This document shows, piece by piece, positions 1 through 10,518 of a stretch of DNA of 64,000 nt. The notes under the pieces were generated by a model, which was given only the letters and a program-made list of their open reading frames with translations, made no database searches and had not been told where the DNA came from. A program made the position numbers and the translations under genes. The stretch comes from Mycolicibacterium sp. P1-5 (GTDB lineage Bacteria; Actinomycetota; Actinomycetes; Mycobacteriales; Mycobacteriaceae). Numbering within the stretch: the stretch's first letter is position 1; every line of letters begins with the position of its first letter. The stretch is from NCBI RefSeq assembly GCF_008329565.1, contig NZ_NPKT01000009.1, forward strand, positions 62,001-126,000, read 5' to 3'.

Positions 1-3
1 TCC

Positions 4-744
4 TCAGCGGTCGAGAACGTCTCGTACCGCGGACTTGATCAGCGACGTGTGCAACGTGATTGCCAGAGCCGCAACCTCGCGCGCCAAATCGTCGGCGCGG
101 TCGCGCGCACCGGTCTTCGACGCCTTGCCCACCGGTCCGGCGATCTGCGCGATCAGATCGGACTGGCGGTCCGCCGCCGACCGAAATGCCCGCAGGTGCC
201 GCGGTTCGACGCCGTACTCCCCCAACGCCCGTGCGCATTGTGCGATGACCACCGAATGTTCGTCGAACAACCCGCCCGGGCCGGTGGTGATCACACCCGC
301 TTTGCACAGCGCGGTCAGCATCTCCTCGCCCACACCGGATCGCTCCAGCAGGTCCTCGCGGCTCAGCCGCAACTGAGCACGTGCGGCATCGATGCTGCCG
401 TCGGCTTCAGGCGGGTCCTGATCGGCCACCGTCACCAAACGCGGTCCGCCGTAAGGCGATCCGACGTGGGGCAGCTCGCCGTCGGGTTGGGCGTCGAGCT
501 GTGCCTTGATGACCTTCAGCGGCAGATAGTGATCGCGCTGGGCGGTCAGGATGAACCGCAACCGAGCGCAGTCGTACGCGGTGAACCGCCGATACCCCGA
601 TCCGCTTCGCTCCGGCGTGACGAGGCCCTCGGCTTCCAAGAATCGGATCTTGGAGATCGTCACGTCCGGGAAGTCCGGTCGCAGCAGGTCCAGGACCGCT
701 CCGATAGACATCCCGGCAAGCGCGGGAGTATCGGGGGCGGTCAC
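4..744 (-). CDS. ftsR: MerR-family regulator FtsR (Rv1828-like)
   Basis: The 246-residue protein begins with a MerR-type winged-helix DNA-binding domain at about residues 12-85; the stretches [11 protein letters not shown] and GSGYRRF are the helix and wing of the family. The C-terminal half is a second helical region of the mycobacterial Rv1828/FtsR group, known to activate ftsZ and influence division. It is last in a leftward gcvH-garA-ftsR cluster as in M. tuberculosis. The start is GTG, and the stop of garA (TAG) shares one base with it, so the two are probably translationally coupled. The stop lies at the very edge of the window but is complete. Identity rests on recognised sequence plus conserved neighbours; the division role is family knowledge. 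Confidence 0.9.
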   Translation of the reverse strand: MTAPDTPALAGMSIGAVLDLLRPDFPDVTISKIRFLEAEGLVTPERSGSGYRRFTAYDCARLRFILTAQRDHYLPLKVIKAQLDAQPDGELPHVGSPYGGPRLVTVADQDPPEADGSIDAARAQLRLSREDLLERSGVGEEMLTALCKAGVITTGPGGLFDEHSVVIAQCARALGEYGVEPRHLRAFRSAADRQSDLIAQIAGPVGKASKTGARDRADDLAREVAALAITLHTSLIKSAVRDVLDR

Positions 745-1211
745 TAGCTTCCTTGACCGCCTTCGTCGTCGGACGACTTCGGTCCGGTGAGGAAGACCAG
801 GCGGAACTTGCCGATCTGGACCTCGTCACCGTTGGCCAGCGCGGCCGAGTCGACCGGTTCGCGGTTGACGTAGGTGCCGTTGAGGCTGCCGACGTCGACG
901 ACCTGGAATTCGTTGCCGTCCAAGCGGAACTCGGCGTGCCGGCGGCTGACGGTCACGTCATCGAGGAAGATGTCGGAGTCCGGGTGGCGGCCGGCCGAGG
1001 TCGTCGCCTGATCCAGAAGGAACCGTGAGCCCGCGTTCGGGCCGCGCTTGACGACCAGCAGCGCCGAGCCCACCGGGAGGCCTTCGACCCCGGATACTGC
1101 GCTCTCGCCGCTGGTTGCTGCCGGTGCGTCCAGTTCGTTGAGGAAGTCCGCGCGGAAGACGGAAGTCGTCTCCACGGTGACCTCATCAGAGTTCTGGTCC
1201 TTATCGGTCAC
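744..1211 (-). CDS. garA: FHA-domain regulator GarA
   Basis: A 155-residue forkhead-associated protein nearly identical in its core to mycobacterial GarA. An acidic N-terminal tail carries the VETTS motif (adjacent threonines at about 15-16), the phosphorylation site used by PknB/PknG. The FHA domain follows (about residues 50-140) with [17 protein letters not shown] and GSLNGTYVN. Known role: unphosphorylated GarA binds and inhibits 2-oxoglutarate dehydrogenase and glutamate dehydrogenase, controlling the TCA cycle/glutamate branch. The reading frame extends upstream, but I chose GTG at 1211 because GAGGAG (1218-1223) sits 6 nt before it and the protein then starts like known GarA. Confidence 0.93.
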   Translation of the reverse strand: MTDKDQNSDEVTVETTSVFRADFLNELDAPAATSGESAVSGVEGLPVGSALLVVKRGPNAGSRFLLDQATTSAGRHPDSDIFLDDVTVSRRHAEFRLDGNEFQVVDVGSLNGTYVNREPVDSAALANGDEVQIGKFRLVFLTGPKSSDDEGGQGS

Positions 1212-1366
1212 CCGCTGCTCCTCACTGGCTGCCGTGGCTGTACTTGGCGGGTACCCGCACAAGGCGCCCGTCCGCCTCAACAATCAATTACGTCGACCGT
1301 ACCGCGCAGTGGTCGTCGTTGTGCCCACCACCGCCGGATCGGTGGCTGGCAGGCACCCTAACAATG

Positions 1367-1762
1367 TCATTCAGTCACTGTGTCCCGATAGGCGTCCGCA
1401 TCGAGCAACGCCGCCAACCCCTGTTCGAGGGTATCGCCGTCGACCTGCAACTCCAACAACCACCCCTGACCGTAGGGATCGGAGTTGACCAGCCCGGGGC
1501 TGCCCTCCAATTCGCCGTTGACCGCAGTCACTTTGGCCGTGACGGGTGCGTAGAGATCCGAAACCGACTTGGTGGACTCCACCTCGCCGAACGACTCACC
1601 GGACGTGACGTCGCTGCCCACCTCGGGTAACTGCACGTACACGACGTCGCCGAGCGAGGACTGGGCGAAGTCGGTGATGCCGACGCGCACGGTGTCGTCA
1701 CCGATCCGCAGCACCCACTCGTGCTCGGTGGTGTAGCGCAGGTCGGCTGGGATTTCGCTCAC
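1367..1762 (-). CDS. gcvH: glycine cleavage system H protein
   Basis: A 131-residue lipoyl carrier that shuttles the methylamine intermediate between the P, T and L proteins of the glycine cleavage complex. The lipoyl domain is clear: HEWV near the N-terminus, the conserved [19 protein letters not shown] strand, and the lipoylated lysine in [16 protein letters not shown] at 1762 is preferred over an in-frame codon 27 nt further upstream because AAGGAG (1767-1772) precedes it by 4 nt and the length then matches the family. It heads the gcvH-garA-ftsR group; 155 bp separate it from garA, so garA may have its own promoter. Confidence 0.93.
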   Translation of the reverse strand: MSEIPADLRYTTEHEWVLRIGDDTVRVGITDFAQSSLGDVVYVQLPEVGSDVTSGESFGEVESTKSVSDLYAPVTAKVTAVNGELEGSPGLVNSDPYGQGWLLELQVDGDTLEQGLAALLDADAYRDTVTE

Positions 1763-1785
1763 GGTGCTCCTTGGTGTCGGGCTGC

Positions 1786-2541
1786 TCATTTGACGGGCTG
1801 AGCGTATTGGCGCGCTTTCGGTTGCCGCAAGGTGGTGATGTCCACCCGGTCGGACTGCGCGACGGTCATTCGCCCACCCACCCGTTCGACGCTGTCGACC
1901 GCACCGCCCGGGATGTTCATCGCCGCGGCCAGCGTGGGTGGATCGCCAATGGCGAGAACAGAATACGGCGGGCCGAGAGTTTGCGTGTCGATGACCAGCG
2001 CGCCGGGGCTACCGACCACCCAGGTGTCGACGCCGACCCGGACGGCCTGCTGGCCGGAGCGGATCTCCATCGCCTCGGCCCCGGCGGCCCGCAGTTCGTT
2101 GATCACGTCGAGCATGGTCTCGGGTGCGACCCCGGGTCCCGGATCGCCGATGGTGATCGTCACGCCCGGTCCGGTGGCCGCCACGGTGCCGATCAGGATC
2201 GACAGCGCCGCCAGCCTGGCCTGGGCGTTCTGGATCGCCGCCTGATCGCTGCTGCCCGCGGTCTGCATGGCCGCGAGATTGCGTTGCAGTTCGGCGACCT
2301 CGGTGTTGAGCGTGGCTTCGCGCTGCTGCAGCGAGCCGAGCAGGACGAGCAGGTCGGCCGGGCGCGCGGTGTCGAGGGCGTCGCCGGACTCGGTCTGGCG
2401 GGCCTGGGTGGCGATCGCGACACCGAGCATCAGACACAGCAGCACGCCGAGCGCACCGAAGATCACCTGCACACGCGTGCGGGACCGGCGCCCCGGCGCC
2501 GGGCCGGGCAGTTCGTGGCGGCCGTGTTCCTCGTCGGTCAT
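1786..2541 (-). CDS. DUF881 membrane-anchored protein (Rv1825-like)
   Basis: The 251-residue protein has a short basic cytoplasmic N-terminus, one transmembrane helix at about residues 24-46, a short coiled-coil-like stretch, then a DUF881 domain outside the membrane. Conserved DUF881 pieces include LRAAGAEAM and [11 protein letters not shown]. Function is unknown; family members sit with sbp and division genes in actinobacteria and have been suspected of cell-envelope or septation roles. ATG at 2541 lies one base after the sbp stop, so the two are coupled; an upstream in-frame extension is a shadow of sbp and was discarded. Confidence 0.85.
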   Translation of the reverse strand: MTDEEHGRHELPGPAPGRRSRTRVQVIFGALGVLLCLMLGVAIATQARQTESGDALDTARPADLLVLLGSLQQREATLNTEVAELQRNLAAMQTAGSSDQAAIQNAQARLAALSILIGTVAATGPGVTITIGDPGPGVAPETMLDVINELRAAGAEAMEIRSGQQAVRVGVDTWVVGSPGALVIDTQTLGPPYSVLAIGDPPTLAAAMNIPGGAVDSVERVGGRMTVAQSDRVDITTLRQPKARQYAQPVK

Positions 2542-2542
2542 C

Positions 2543-2875
2543 TCACGCCCCGAACAGCCTGCGTCGCAGTGCAGCAGCATTGCCGAAGATGCGGATGCCG
2601 AGCACGACGATGATCGCGGTCGACAGCTGCGTGCCCACGCCGAGTTGATCGCCGACATACACGATCAGAGCGGCGACAAGCACGTTGAAGACGAACGAGA
2701 CCACGAACACTTTCGGGTCGAAGATCTTCTCCAGGTAGGCCCGCAGGCCACCGAACACCGCGTCGAGCGCGGCGACGACGGCGATCGGCAAATAGGGCTG
2801 AATGACCTCGGGGACGCTGGGGTGCAGGACAAGCCCCAGCACGATGCCGACGATGAGTGCGGCGATTCCGATCAC
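2543..2875 (-). CDS. sbp: small basic protein Sbp (DUF1290)
   Basis: A 110-residue integral membrane protein with about three hydrophobic helices (residues 3-17, 28-45, 57-75) and a last one near 84-98, ending in a basic tail (RRRLFG). The block AVVAALDAVFGGLRAYLE is characteristic of DUF1290 Sbp proteins, which in Gram-positives lie beside division genes. Function is not established. The start is GTG at 2875. It follows the repeat array at 2881-3036, which would form its leader if the operon transcript continues from the upstream DUF881 gene. Confidence 0.85.
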   Translation of the reverse strand: MIGIAALIVGIVLGLVLHPSVPEVIQPYLPIAVVAALDAVFGGLRAYLEKIFDPKVFVVSFVFNVLVAALIVYVGDQLGVGTQLSTAIIVVLGIRIFGNAAALRRRLFGA

Positions 2876-2880
2876 GCTGT

Positions 2881-3036
2881 GTTCAACCCCCGAGTCGCTT
2901 CGCTTCTGCCCACCGCTTGTTCAACCCCCGAGTCGCTTCGCTTCTGCCCACCGCTTGTTCAACCCCCGAGTCGCTTCGCTTCTGCCCATCGTTGCTCGCC
3001 CCCGAGTCGCTTCGCTTCTGCCCATCGTTGCTCGCC
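2881..3036. repeat. four-copy tandem repeat, 36-40 bp unit
   Basis: Copies at 2881-2918, 2919-2956, 2957-2996 and 2997-3032 share the core CGAGTCGCTTCGCTTCTGCC (plus strand). The first two are identical 38-mers beginning GTTCAACCCC and ending CACCGCTT. In the third, the end changes to CATCGTTGCT; the fourth repeats that ending and starts CGCCCC. A partial CGCCCC continues to the DUF881 stop codon. The array fills almost the whole 163-bp gap between two otherwise conserved co-transcribed genes. There are no unique spacers, so it is not CRISPR. Confidence 0.9.
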
Positions 3037-3038
3037 CC

Positions 3039-3980
3039 CTACCGGCCGATCTGCTTGGCAAATTTAATCTCCCGCACCGCACCCGCGGGCAACGACAGGC
3101 CGTCACCGCGGCTGACGCTGACCCCCACCCCGTAGGACACCTCCAGCAGCCGCAACCGCTGCAGTCCACCGCTGCGGTCGAAGGTATCGCGCATCTCGGC
3201 GGGCGATCCCACCGCCAGGATGGTGTACGGGCTGCTGATCGGATGATTGTCGACCAGAATGGCGCCGCCCGCCTGGCGGATCGTCACGTTGGGTCCCATT
3301 CGGATTCCCCCGACCGAGATCGCTTCGGCGCCACTGGCCCACAGGGAGTTCACCACGAGCTGCAGATCGCGATCCAGAATGATCTGGCGGCTGCCGGCCA
3401 CCCGCTGCTTGGAGACGTCACTGAGGTCGCGGCCAACGCCTGGGTCGGTCACCGTGATGGACAGGCCCGGCCCGATGACGGCGGTGGTGGCGGCGGCCAG
3501 GCTGAGCGCATCGAGCCGGCTGAGCAGATCGCGGCCGGCCGCGTCCTCGCGAAGCTGGCGACGCTGGACGGTGTCGGCCTGAGTGGCCAGCTCGTCGCGG
3601 CGGCGGGTGAGCCTGTCGGTGGTTCCTTCGGCGGATCGCACGCTGGCCGCCAGCACCTGCTGGGCCGCGCTCACACCCGGTGCGGTCGACCGCGCCTGCG
3701 CGACCGCGGCGGCGAACACGACCGCGATCAGCACCGCGGCCAGCGCCTGCCAGGCGTGCGTGGCCAGCGGCCGGCGGGCTTGCCCCGAGCTTTCCCGCTG
3801 GGCGGCAGCGGCGGCATACCCGGGATCGAGGTGATCGGTCAGTAGCGAACGCAGCAGGCCCGGAAGCGGAATCAGCGTCGGCCGGCGGTCGGCGCCAGCC
3901 GGGTGCGCATCCTGCTCGTGGCGTTGGCTGCCGCGGGCCTGCTGGTCGTAGCCGCCGAGCGCGCTGTCAGGTGCGGGCAT
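3039..3980 (-). CDS. DUF881 protein (Rv1823-like)
   Basis: A 313-residue paralogue of the DUF881 protein at 1786-2541. A long polar, proline- and glutamine-containing cytoplasmic N-terminus (about 75 residues) leads to one membrane helix (about residues 77-96), then a helical linker rich in R/D/Q (coiled-coil-like) and the DUF881 domain with [15 protein letters not shown] and [12 protein letters not shown]. Function unknown. ATG at 3980 overlaps the 3' end of pgsA2 by 14 nt, indicating translational coupling. Two DUF881 proteins bracketing sbp is the normal mycobacterial layout; the repeat array between this gene and sbp is not. Confidence 0.85.
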   Translation of the reverse strand: MPAPDSALGGYDQQARGSQRHEQDAHPAGADRRPTLIPLPGLLRSLLTDHLDPGYAAAAAQRESSGQARRPLATHAWQALAAVLIAVVFAAAVAQARSTAPGVSAAQQVLAASVRSAEGTTDRLTRRRDELATQADTVQRRQLREDAAGRDLLSRLDALSLAAATTAVIGPGLSITVTDPGVGRDLSDVSKQRVAGSRQIILDRDLQLVVNSLWASGAEAISVGGIRMGPNVTIRQAGGAILVDNHPISSPYTILAVGSPAEMRDTFDRSGGLQRLRLLEVSYGVGVSVSRGDGLSLPAGAVREIKFAKQIGR

Positions 3981-4563
3981 CGCTGACGCCGGACTTGGGG
4001 AGCGTGATCACGACAAGCCGCACTTGCAGCAGATACAGCACCGCCGACCACAGGTACATGCCCACGCCCCAGATCAGGAAACCCCAGCCGCACGCACCGA
4101 TCACATGACTCCACGTCGTTTCCCACTGGCCGAGCAGCACCAGCGGGAAGCCGGACATCAGCGCGAACGTCGCGCCCTTGCCGATGTAGGTCACCGGCAG
4201 CGCGGTCAGTCCGCGGCTGCGCACCACCGGCAAGGTGGCGGCCAGCACCAGATCACGGCCGATCAGCGTCACCACCAGCCACCACGGCACCACACCGGCG
4301 AAACCCATGCCGAGCGGCACGGCCAGCATGTAGATCCGGTCGACCAATGGGTCGAGCAGCGCACCCAGTCGCGACGACTGGTTGGGCACGAGCCGGGCGA
4401 TCTTGCCGTCGGCCCAGTCGGAGAAACCACTGAACATCAGGATCGCCACCGCGAGTCCGTAGGCGTCGGTGGCCAGCAGCAGGTACAGGAACACCGGCAC
4501 CAGGACCAGCCGGATCGCCGACAGGACGTTCGGGATCGTCAGCACCCGATCACGGCGGTCCAT
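3967..4563 (-). CDS. pgsA2: CDP-alcohol phosphatidyltransferase PgsA2
   Basis: A 198-residue integral membrane enzyme of the CDP-alcohol phosphatidyltransferase family. The diagnostic DG-x2-AR-x8/9-G-x3-D-x3-D motif is present as DWADGKIAR followed by [10 protein letters not shown] (about residues 45-72), giving the metal- and CDP-binding site. Hydrophobic helices surround it. In mycobacteria this locus (Rv1822) is annotated as a phosphatidylglycerophosphate or cardiolipin synthase-like enzyme; the true product is not certain. ATG at 4563 was chosen because residues further upstream are a frame shadow of the secA2 3' end. It lies 16 nt after secA2. Confidence 0.87.
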   Translation of the reverse strand: MDRRDRVLTIPNVLSAIRLVLVPVFLYLLLATDAYGLAVAILMFSGFSDWADGKIARLVPNQSSRLGALLDPLVDRIYMLAVPLGMGFAGVVPWWLVVTLIGRDLVLAATLPVVRSRGLTALPVTYIGKGATFALMSGFPLVLLGQWETTWSHVIGACGWGFLIWGVGMYLWSAVLYLLQVRLVVITLPKSGVSDART

Positions 4564-4579
4564 GGTGATGAACTTAGCC

Positions 4580-6925
4580 CTAGCGGAAGACCCCGGGCAG
4601 GCTGAGCGCCGACATCGTGTCGTCGTTGAGCGGGTTGTCGTGGACCATGTAGGTCCACGTCGAGGTCGGGCGGGCCAGCTTCGACAGGTCCAAGCCCTGC
4701 TCTTCTTCGAGGATGTTGGCGGTCTCGAAGGTCTGCTGTGCGGCCTCGATGGCATCGGCGGCCAGGTGCGCGAACGCGTCCACGGCCATCCGGTGGAACT
4801 CGTCGAGCGGGTTCTGCCGGCCCAACGCACGCAGGTGGATGCTCTCCCGGATGTCGGCCAGGTAGGCCAGGTGGTCGGCCCAGCCGCGGTCGAGGTGGAA
4901 CAGCATGATCTGGCGGCAGATCACCTCGAGCCGCTCCTCGCCGGACTTGTCGACCAGCTGCTCGTAGCGGTCCGGGGAGAGTTCCTTGAGCTCGTTGCGC
5001 GCGGCCGGCGTGCTCAGCAGGGCGTTGCGGCGCTCCACGATAATCCCGCGCTGCTGGGCGATGAGCTGGTTGTAGCGCCAGGTGTTGGCGTGTACGTCGA
5101 GCAGCCGGCCCTCGGCCACCCGCTGGGCGTGGTCGAGCAGAGCCCCGGCCTTGGGGCTGGTGATCAGCCCGGTCTCGTCGGCGTCTGTGGGCAGCTTGCC
5201 CTCGTCGAGATGGGCGGCGACGACGTCGTCCTCCCAGCTGGCGAAGAACACCGACGAGCCAGGGTCGCCCTGCCGGCCGGCGCGCCCGCGCAGCTGGTTG
5301 TCCAGCCGCTCGGTGCGGTGCCGTCCGGTGCCGATGACGTGCAGACCGCCCAGTTCGGCGACTTCTTTTTTATCGGCGGAGTGGTCGTCCGACTCCGACC
5401 CGCCCAAGCGGATGTCGGTGCCGCGGCCGGCCATCTGGGTGGAGACCGTGACGGTGCCGAGCGTGCCGGCTTCGGCGATGACGGCGGCCTCTTCCTCGTC
5501 GTTCTTGGCGTTGAGGACCACCGCAGGCACGCCGCGGCGGACCAGGCGTTCGTGCAGCTCCTCGGATTCGGCGACGTCGTGGGTGCCGACCAGGATCGGC
5601 TGGCCGGTGGCGTGCACCTCGACGATGTGCTCCATGATCGCCTCGATCTTGGCCGCGGCGGTGATGTAGACGCGGTCGTCGGCGTCCTCACGGATGTTGG
5701 GCGTGTTCGGCGGGATCGGCGAGACGCCGAGCTTGTAGAACTGCCGCAGCTGCTCACCGGCGGCCAGCGCGGTGCCGGTCATTCCGCACACCGTGGGGTA
5801 GCGGTTGATCAGGGCCTGCACGGTGATCGTGTCCAGCACCTCGCCGGTCTCGGTGGTCTCGATGCCTTCCTTGGCCTCGACCGCCGCCTGCAGACCGTCG
5901 GGCCAGCGCTGCAGCTGGGCGATCCGGCCGCGACTGGAGTTGATCAGCTGCACCCGGCCGTCGCGGACGATGTAGTGCACATCGCGCTGCAGCAGCACGT
6001 GCGCGTGCAGGGCCACGTTCACCTCGGTCAGCGTGGTGCTGACGTGCTCCTCGGAGTAGAGGTCGATGCCGCCGAGCGCGGCCTCGAGCTTCTTGGCCCC
6101 TTCTTCGGTGAGGTGGACATTGCGGCTGTCGGCGTCGGTGTCGTAGTCCGTACCGCCCGCCAATTCGCCTACCAGACGGACGATTTCGACCTTCGGTGTC
6201 TCGCGGTGGGTGGTACCCGCGAGCACCAGCGGCACCAATGCCTCGTCGACCAACACCGAGTCAGCCTCGTCGATCAGCGCGACGTCGGGGTTGGGCGAGA
6301 CCAGATCGGCGACGTCGGTGACCAGCTGGTCGCGCAGCACGTCGAAGCCGATCTCGTTCACGGAGGCATAGGTGACGTCGCATTCGTAGGCGGCCCGGCG
6401 TTCGGCGGCCGTCGACTCGGCGGTGATCCAGCCGACCGTGAGGCCCATCGCCTCGATCAGCGGCGCCATCCACTCGGCGTCGCGGCGGGCCAGGTAGTCG
6501 TTGATGGTCACGACGTGAACGCTGCGTCCGCCGAGGGCGTAACCGGCGGCCGCGATGGCGCCGGACAGGGTCTTGCCTTCACCGGTGGCCATCTCTATGA
6601 CATCGCCGGCCAGCATGCGCAGCGCCCCGGCCAGCTGGACATCGAACGGACGCAGGCCCGTGGTGCGCTCCGCAGCCTCGCGGGCGATCGCCAGGAACTG
6701 CGGGATATCGGCGGATGAGGCCAGGTCGCCCAGCTCCAGCAGCTTCGCAGCCTTGACCAGCTGCTCCTCGTCGAGGCCCTTTGCCTTCTCGTCGAACTCG
6801 GCCGAGGCGTTGACCTCGGCCATGGAATGAGCCTTGGTCTTCTCGGTGGTGGCACCGAGCAGGCGCCAGAAGCTTCGGCTGATGCGGCCGGGTCCGACAG
6901 CGCTGTCCTTGCGAGTTTTCGCCAC
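4580..6925 (-). CDS. secA2: accessory Sec ATPase SecA2
   Basis: A 781-residue SecA-type motor ATPase, shorter than housekeeping SecA1 and lacking the C-terminal zinc-binding linker. The first nucleotide-binding fold has Walker [12 protein letters not shown] and Walker [17 protein letters not shown]; helicase motifs [14 protein letters not shown] and [12 protein letters not shown] mark the second. In mycobacteria SecA2 exports a small set of proteins with SecYEG. I chose GTG at 6925: the protein then begins like known SecA2 (FWRLLGA near residue 20) and a -10 box lies exactly at -12 to -7, so translation may be leaderless. secA2, pgsA2 and the DUF881 gene follow each other leftward and probably form one transcript. 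Confidence 0.92.
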   Translation of the reverse strand: MAKTRKDSAVGPGRISRSFWRLLGATTEKTKAHSMAEVNASAEFDEKAKGLDEEQLVKAAKLLELGDLASSADIPQFLAIAREAAERTTGLRPFDVQLAGALRMLAGDVIEMATGEGKTLSGAIAAAGYALGGRSVHVVTINDYLARRDAEWMAPLIEAMGLTVGWITAESTAAERRAAYECDVTYASVNEIGFDVLRDQLVTDVADLVSPNPDVALIDEADSVLVDEALVPLVLAGTTHRETPKVEIVRLVGELAGGTDYDTDADSRNVHLTEEGAKKLEAALGGIDLYSEEHVSTTLTEVNVALHAHVLLQRDVHYIVRDGRVQLINSSRGRIAQLQRWPDGLQAAVEAKEGIETTETGEVLDTITVQALINRYPTVCGMTGTALAAGEQLRQFYKLGVSPIPPNTPNIREDADDRVYITAAAKIEAIMEHIVEVHATGQPILVGTHDVAESEELHERLVRRGVPAVVLNAKNDEEEAAVIAEAGTLGTVTVSTQMAGRGTDIRLGGSESDDHSADKKEVAELGGLHVIGTGRHRTERLDNQLRGRAGRQGDPGSSVFFASWEDDVVAAHLDEGKLPTDADETGLITSPKAGALLDHAQRVAEGRLLDVHANTWRYNQLIAQQRGIIVERRNALLSTPAARNELKELSPDRYEQLVDKSGEERLEVICRQIMLFHLDRGWADHLAYLADIRESIHLRALGRQNPLDEFHRMAVDAFAHLAADAIEAAQQTFETANILEEEQGLDLSKLARPTSTWTYMVHDNPLNDDTMSALSLPGVFR

Positions 6926-6931
6926 GTGACA

Positions 6932-6937
6932 ACGGTA
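6932..6937 (-). promoter_or_regulatory. predicted -10 box of secA2 (leaderless)
   Basis: Read on the minus strand the hexamer is TACCGT (TANNNT class), its last base 7 nt upstream of the GTG at 6925. No Shine-Dalgarno sequence precedes that GTG, so transcription starting at the G of the start codon is the simplest model. No good -35 was identified. Inference from spacing only. Confidence 0.45.
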
Positions 6938-7110
6938 CCGTCGGCGCCATCCGCCCCCTGATACCAACCTGGTGGTTGCGCGCATAGGACGACGGCGCCG
7001 GAGCTCACATTTCGCCCGTCATCTGACACACCCGCGCGCTTTCGCCGGATTGCCGGGGTAGGTTCGCCGGGAAAGCCACCGGATTGGGTGTCGTGCTGGG
7101 TGGCGCCGCA

Positions 7111-7117
7111 GGAGGAG
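7111..7117 (+). promoter_or_regulatory. ribosome binding site deciding the TTG start of the ABC transporter
   Basis: GGAGGAG ends 7 nt before TTG at 7125 and 13 nt before the in-frame ATG at 7131. The spacing favours the TTG, which also keeps the MEMF opening. Confidence 0.6.
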
Positions 7118-7124
7118 AAACGCG

Positions 7125-9038
7125 TTGGAGATGTTCCACCCGTCCATGGACTGGGGACACGAGCTAGTCCCGTCCTTGATCTGGATTGTCAAGGCATGGG
7201 GCATCAGCGCCGTTCTGAGCATGATCGTGCTGTTTCTGCTGGCCAAATACACAACCTGGGGCCGGCAGTACTGGCGGATCACCGGTGACTATTTCAAGGG
7301 CCGCCAGAGCATCGGTGTCTGGATCTGGCTCGCTGTGCTGTTGTTGTCGACAATCATCTCGGTGCGCCTCGACGTGCTGCTCAGCTATTACAGCAACGAT
7401 CTCTACACCTCATTGCAGGTGGCATTCCAGGGCGCAGGCGGCGGCAACGAGGCAGTTCGCCAGTCCGGTATCCACGGCTTCTGGGCGGCGCTGATCCTGT
7501 TCGGCATTTTGGCGACCATCTACATCAGCCGGGTCATGCTGGACATCTACCTGATGCAGCGGTTCATCATCCGCTGGCGCGTGTGGCTCACCGACCGATT
7601 GACCTGCGACTGGCTCGACGACCACGCCTACTACCGCACCCGCTTCACCGACAGCGATATCGACAACCCCGACCAGCGCATCCAGTACGACGTCGACATC
7701 TTCACCGCCGGCGTCGGTTCGTCGCCGAACCAGCCGACGATCATGAGCTCCAACACCCTGCTGTTCGGCGCGATCAACTCACTGGTGACGGTCGTTTCGT
7801 TCACCGTGATCCTGTGGAACCTGTCGGGTCCGCTGACGTTGCTCGGGGTGACACTCGGGCACGCGCTGTTCTGGGTGGTCCTGGTCTATGTGGTGTTCGC
7901 GACGATCATCGCGTTCTGGATCGGCCACCCACTGATCAAGCTGAGCTTCCGCAACGAGCTGACGAACGCCGTCTTCCGCTACGCGCTGGTGCGGTTGCGT
8001 GACGCCGCCGAGGCCGTCGGCTTCTACCGGGGTGAGAATGCCGAGCGGGGCCTGTTGCGCACCAAGTTCGCTCAGATCATCGCCAACTACAAGCGTTACG
8101 TGAACCGGACGATCGCGCTGACCGGCTGGAACCTGTCGATGAGCCAGATCATCAACCCGCTGCCGCTGGTCATCCAGGCGCCGCGGCTGTTCGCCGGCCA
8201 GATCGACCTCGGTGACGTCACGCAGTCCTCGAGTGCATTCGGCTCCATCCACGACTCACTGTCGTTCTTCCGCAACGCCTATGACTCGTTCGCCTCCTAC
8301 CGGGCGGCCATCATCCGTCTGCACGGTCTGGTGGAAACCAACGCCGAGGCCCGCGAGCTGCCCAAGCTCACCACGGTCGCGAGCCACGACGGGTCGGTGG
8401 AATTGCGCCGGGTCGAGGTCCGCACCCCCAGCGGCGCCCAACTCGTCGATCCGATCGATCTGCGGCTGGAGCCGGGCGAGACGCTCGTCATCACCGGACC
8501 CTCAGGTGCCGGCAAGACCACGCTGCTGCGCAGCCTGGCGCAGCTGTGGCCGTTCACCTCGGGCACCCTGTGCCGCCCCGAGGATCACGACACCATGTTC
8601 CTGTCGCAGATGCCCTATGTCCCACTGGGCGATCTGCGCACCGTGGTGTCCTACCCGACCACGTCCGGCGACATCAGCGATGACGCGCTACAGCATGCGC
8701 TGTCCAGGGTTGCCTTGTCGCACTTGACGATCCGCCTCAACGAGTCCCAAGACTGGGCGAAGGTGCTCTCGCCGGGTGAGCAGCAGCGCATCGCATTCGC
8801 TCGCGTGCTGCTGACCAAGCCCAAGGCCGTTTTCCTCGACGAGGCAACCTCGGCGCTGGACGAGGGCCTCGAGTTCGCGCTCTATGACATGGTGCGCACC
8901 GAGCTGCCGAACACCATTCTGGTCAGCGTCAGCCACCGCAGCACCGTCGAGCAGCATCACGTCAGGCACCTCGAACTGCTCGGCGAGGGTCAGTGGCGCC
9001 TCGGCCACGTCGAAGGCAACGAGCCGGTTACCGTCTGA
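7125..9038 (+). CDS. bacA: BacA/SbmA-like ABC transporter (Rv1819c-like)
   Basis: A 637-residue half-transporter with membrane and ATPase domains fused. About six hydrophobic helices span residues 15-330 (SbmA/BacA-like fold, with YWRITGDYF and [12 protein letters not shown] typical). The ATPase domain follows with Walker [10 protein letters not shown], signature [13 protein letters not shown] and Walker [13 protein letters not shown], then the SVSHR H-loop. The M. tuberculosis homologue Rv1819c imports cobalamin and other hydrophilic compounds, including bleomycin and antimicrobial peptides; the same is inferred here. It is transcribed away from secA2, with 199 bp of shared upstream DNA. Confidence 0.88.
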   Translation: MEMFHPSMDWGHELVPSLIWIVKAWGISAVLSMIVLFLLAKYTTWGRQYWRITGDYFKGRQSIGVWIWLAVLLLSTIISVRLDVLLSYYSNDLYTSLQVAFQGAGGGNEAVRQSGIHGFWAALILFGILATIYISRVMLDIYLMQRFIIRWRVWLTDRLTCDWLDDHAYYRTRFTDSDIDNPDQRIQYDVDIFTAGVGSSPNQPTIMSSNTLLFGAINSLVTVVSFTVILWNLSGPLTLLGVTLGHALFWVVLVYVVFATIIAFWIGHPLIKLSFRNELTNAVFRYALVRLRDAAEAVGFYRGENAERGLLRTKFAQIIANYKRYVNRTIALTGWNLSMSQIINPLPLVIQAPRLFAGQIDLGDVTQSSSAFGSIHDSLSFFRNAYDSFASYRAAIIRLHGLVETNAEARELPKLTTVASHDGSVELRRVEVRTPSGAQLVDPIDLRLEPGETLVITGPSGAGKTTLLRSLAQLWPFTSGTLCRPEDHDTMFLSQMPYVPLGDLRTVVSYPTTSGDISDDALQHALSRVALSHLTIRLNESQDWAKVLSPGEQQRIAFARVLLTKPKAVFLDEATSALDEGLEFALYDMVRTELPNTILVSVSHRSTVEQHHVRHLELLGEGQWRLGHVEGNEPVTV

Positions 9039-9054
9039 CCAACCTCGTCCACTA

Positions 9055-10518
9055 TCAGCCGGCACTCGCCTGCTGTGCGGCGTGCGTTCCGGCGCGCCTA
9101 CCGAAGAACGAGCCCTCCCCCAGTTGGGTGCCACTGGCGTAACCCTTGCCGTCCTGGGCGATGTTGGACGCGCACGCGCCCGCCGCATACAAGCCCGGGA
9201 TCACGCTGCCGTCGGCGCGCAACACCTCGCCGTCGACATCGGTGGCCAGACCGCCGACGGTGAAACCGGAATACATCGCCTTGCCGAGCGTCAGATCGAA
9301 GGCACCCCACGGCCCCTTGTCCTGTGGTGCAAGGAATTCCGGCTGTTTGTGAAACTCGGGGTCCTCGCCCTGTGCTGCATGCTTGTTGTAATTGTTCAGC
9401 GTCTCCACGAGATTGCCCGTCGGGATGCCCAATGCGGCCTCCATCTCCTCGACGGTCTCCCACCCGTCGATGAACGTGATCAGCGGGATCTCCGGTCGCT
9501 GCATGTGCGCCTCGTCGACGATCAGGTACGCCGCACTGTCGGGCTGGTCCATCACGAAACCTGAAGTGCGCGAATGGTAGGAGTCCTCGGTGACGAACCG
9601 CTTGCCGTCTTTGTTGACGATGATGCCGGTCAACAGGATCGACGGCGGATACACCGGCGCGGTGATGAATATCTGATCCATGTGCTTGGTGGCCCCGCCC
9701 GCGGACTCGCCCAGCCGGATGCCCAAGCCGTCGTCGTAGGTGTTGCCGAGCACGAACGGCTTCTCGGCGAGCTTCGGCGTGAACTCGGCAACCATCTCGG
9801 GATTCATCACGAAGCCACCTGCAGCGATCACCACCGCCTTGGCCCGGATGGCCCCGGTCTCGGTGAACTTCTTCCACGACACCCCGACCACCGAGTCGCC
9901 GTCGACGACGAGGTTGGTCGCGCCGGTCTCGTAACGGATTTGCACGCCCAACTCGGCGGACCGCTTGAGCAGCAGGTCGATCACCATGGCCGCGCCCTGG
10001 GTGTCACCGGGAACCGGGACCTTGTGGCCACGCGGGGCGGGCACCGCCATGTTCTTGTACGGCCACACCTTCTCGTTGCCGGTGAACATGAGGCCCTCGG
10101 TGTTGGGCTGGATCACCGCCTTCTCGGGATAGTAGGTCCGCTCGAATGCGATTCCCAGATCCTCGAGCCAGTTGAAGTGCTCGACGCTGCCCTCACAGTA
10201 AGCACGGATCTTGTCGAGTTCGGGCTCGCGCGACACCGCGACGAGGTAGGAGTACATCTCCTCGACGCTGTCGGAGTGTCCGGTCGCCTGCTGCACGGCG
10301 GTTCCGCCGCCGAGGTAGAAATGGCCGCCGGCCATCGACGTGGTGCCGCCGGCGACCGCGGCGCGCTCGAGCACCAGAACCCGCGCCCCCGCGGCGGCGG
10401 CGCTGACCGCCGCGCAGCCGCCACCGATACCGAACCCGATCACCACGACGTCGAACTCGTCGGACCACTCGGTCACGTCCGAGGCGGCCACGGTCGTGGG
10501 AATGTCCAGGCCACTCAT
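9055..10518 (-). CDS. FAD-dependent dehydrogenase, KstD/fumarate reductase-like (Rv1817-like)
   Basis: A 487-residue flavoprotein, the same length as Rv1817. The N-terminal Rossmann motif is VVVIGFGIGGGCAAVSA, followed by GGTTSMAGGHFYLGGG; the C-terminal FAD motif GLYAAGACASNIA is typical of the fumarate reductase/3-ketosteroid dehydrogenase family. The substrate is not known. Two observations point to steroid or related catabolism: it overlaps the VOC gene upstream by 4 nt (coupled), and that gene is preceded by a KstR-type operator. A long in-frame extension upstream of ATG 10518 is a shadow of the VOC gene and was dropped. A fumarate reductase-like role with another substrate remains possible. 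Confidence 0.8.
   Translation of the reverse strand: MSGLDIPTTVAASDVTEWSDEFDVVVIGFGIGGGCAAVSAAAAGARVLVLERAAVAGGTTSMAGGHFYLGGGTAVQQATGHSDSVEEMYSYLVAVSREPELDKIRAYCEGSVEHFNWLEDLGIAFERTYYPEKAVIQPNTEGLMFTGNEKVWPYKNMAVPAPRGHKVPVPGDTQGAAMVIDLLLKRSAELGVQIRYETGATNLVVDGDSVVGVSWKKFTETGAIRAKAVVIAAGGFVMNPEMVAEFTPKLAEKPFVLGNTYDDGLGIRLGESAGGATKHMDQIFITAPVYPPSILLTGIIVNKDGKRFVTEDSYHSRTSGFVMDQPDSAAYLIVDEAHMQRPEIPLITFIDGWETVEEMEAALGIPTGNLVETLNNYNKHAAQGEDPEFHKQPEFLAPQDKGPWGAFDLTLGKAMYSGFTVGGLATDVDGEVLRADGSVIPGLYAAGACASNIAQDGKGYASGTQLGEGSFFGRRAGTHAAQQASAG

Noticed and set aside
2881..3036. Tandem repeats as a CRISPR array
   Set aside because: Units are directly adjacent with no unique spacers and no cas genes nearby.
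4469..6718. 749-codon open frame on the plus strand opposite secA2
   Set aside because: Its translation is low-complexity, rich in V/G/H/Q/D/R, typical of an antisense frame in GC-rich DNA; secA2 on the other strand has full motifs.
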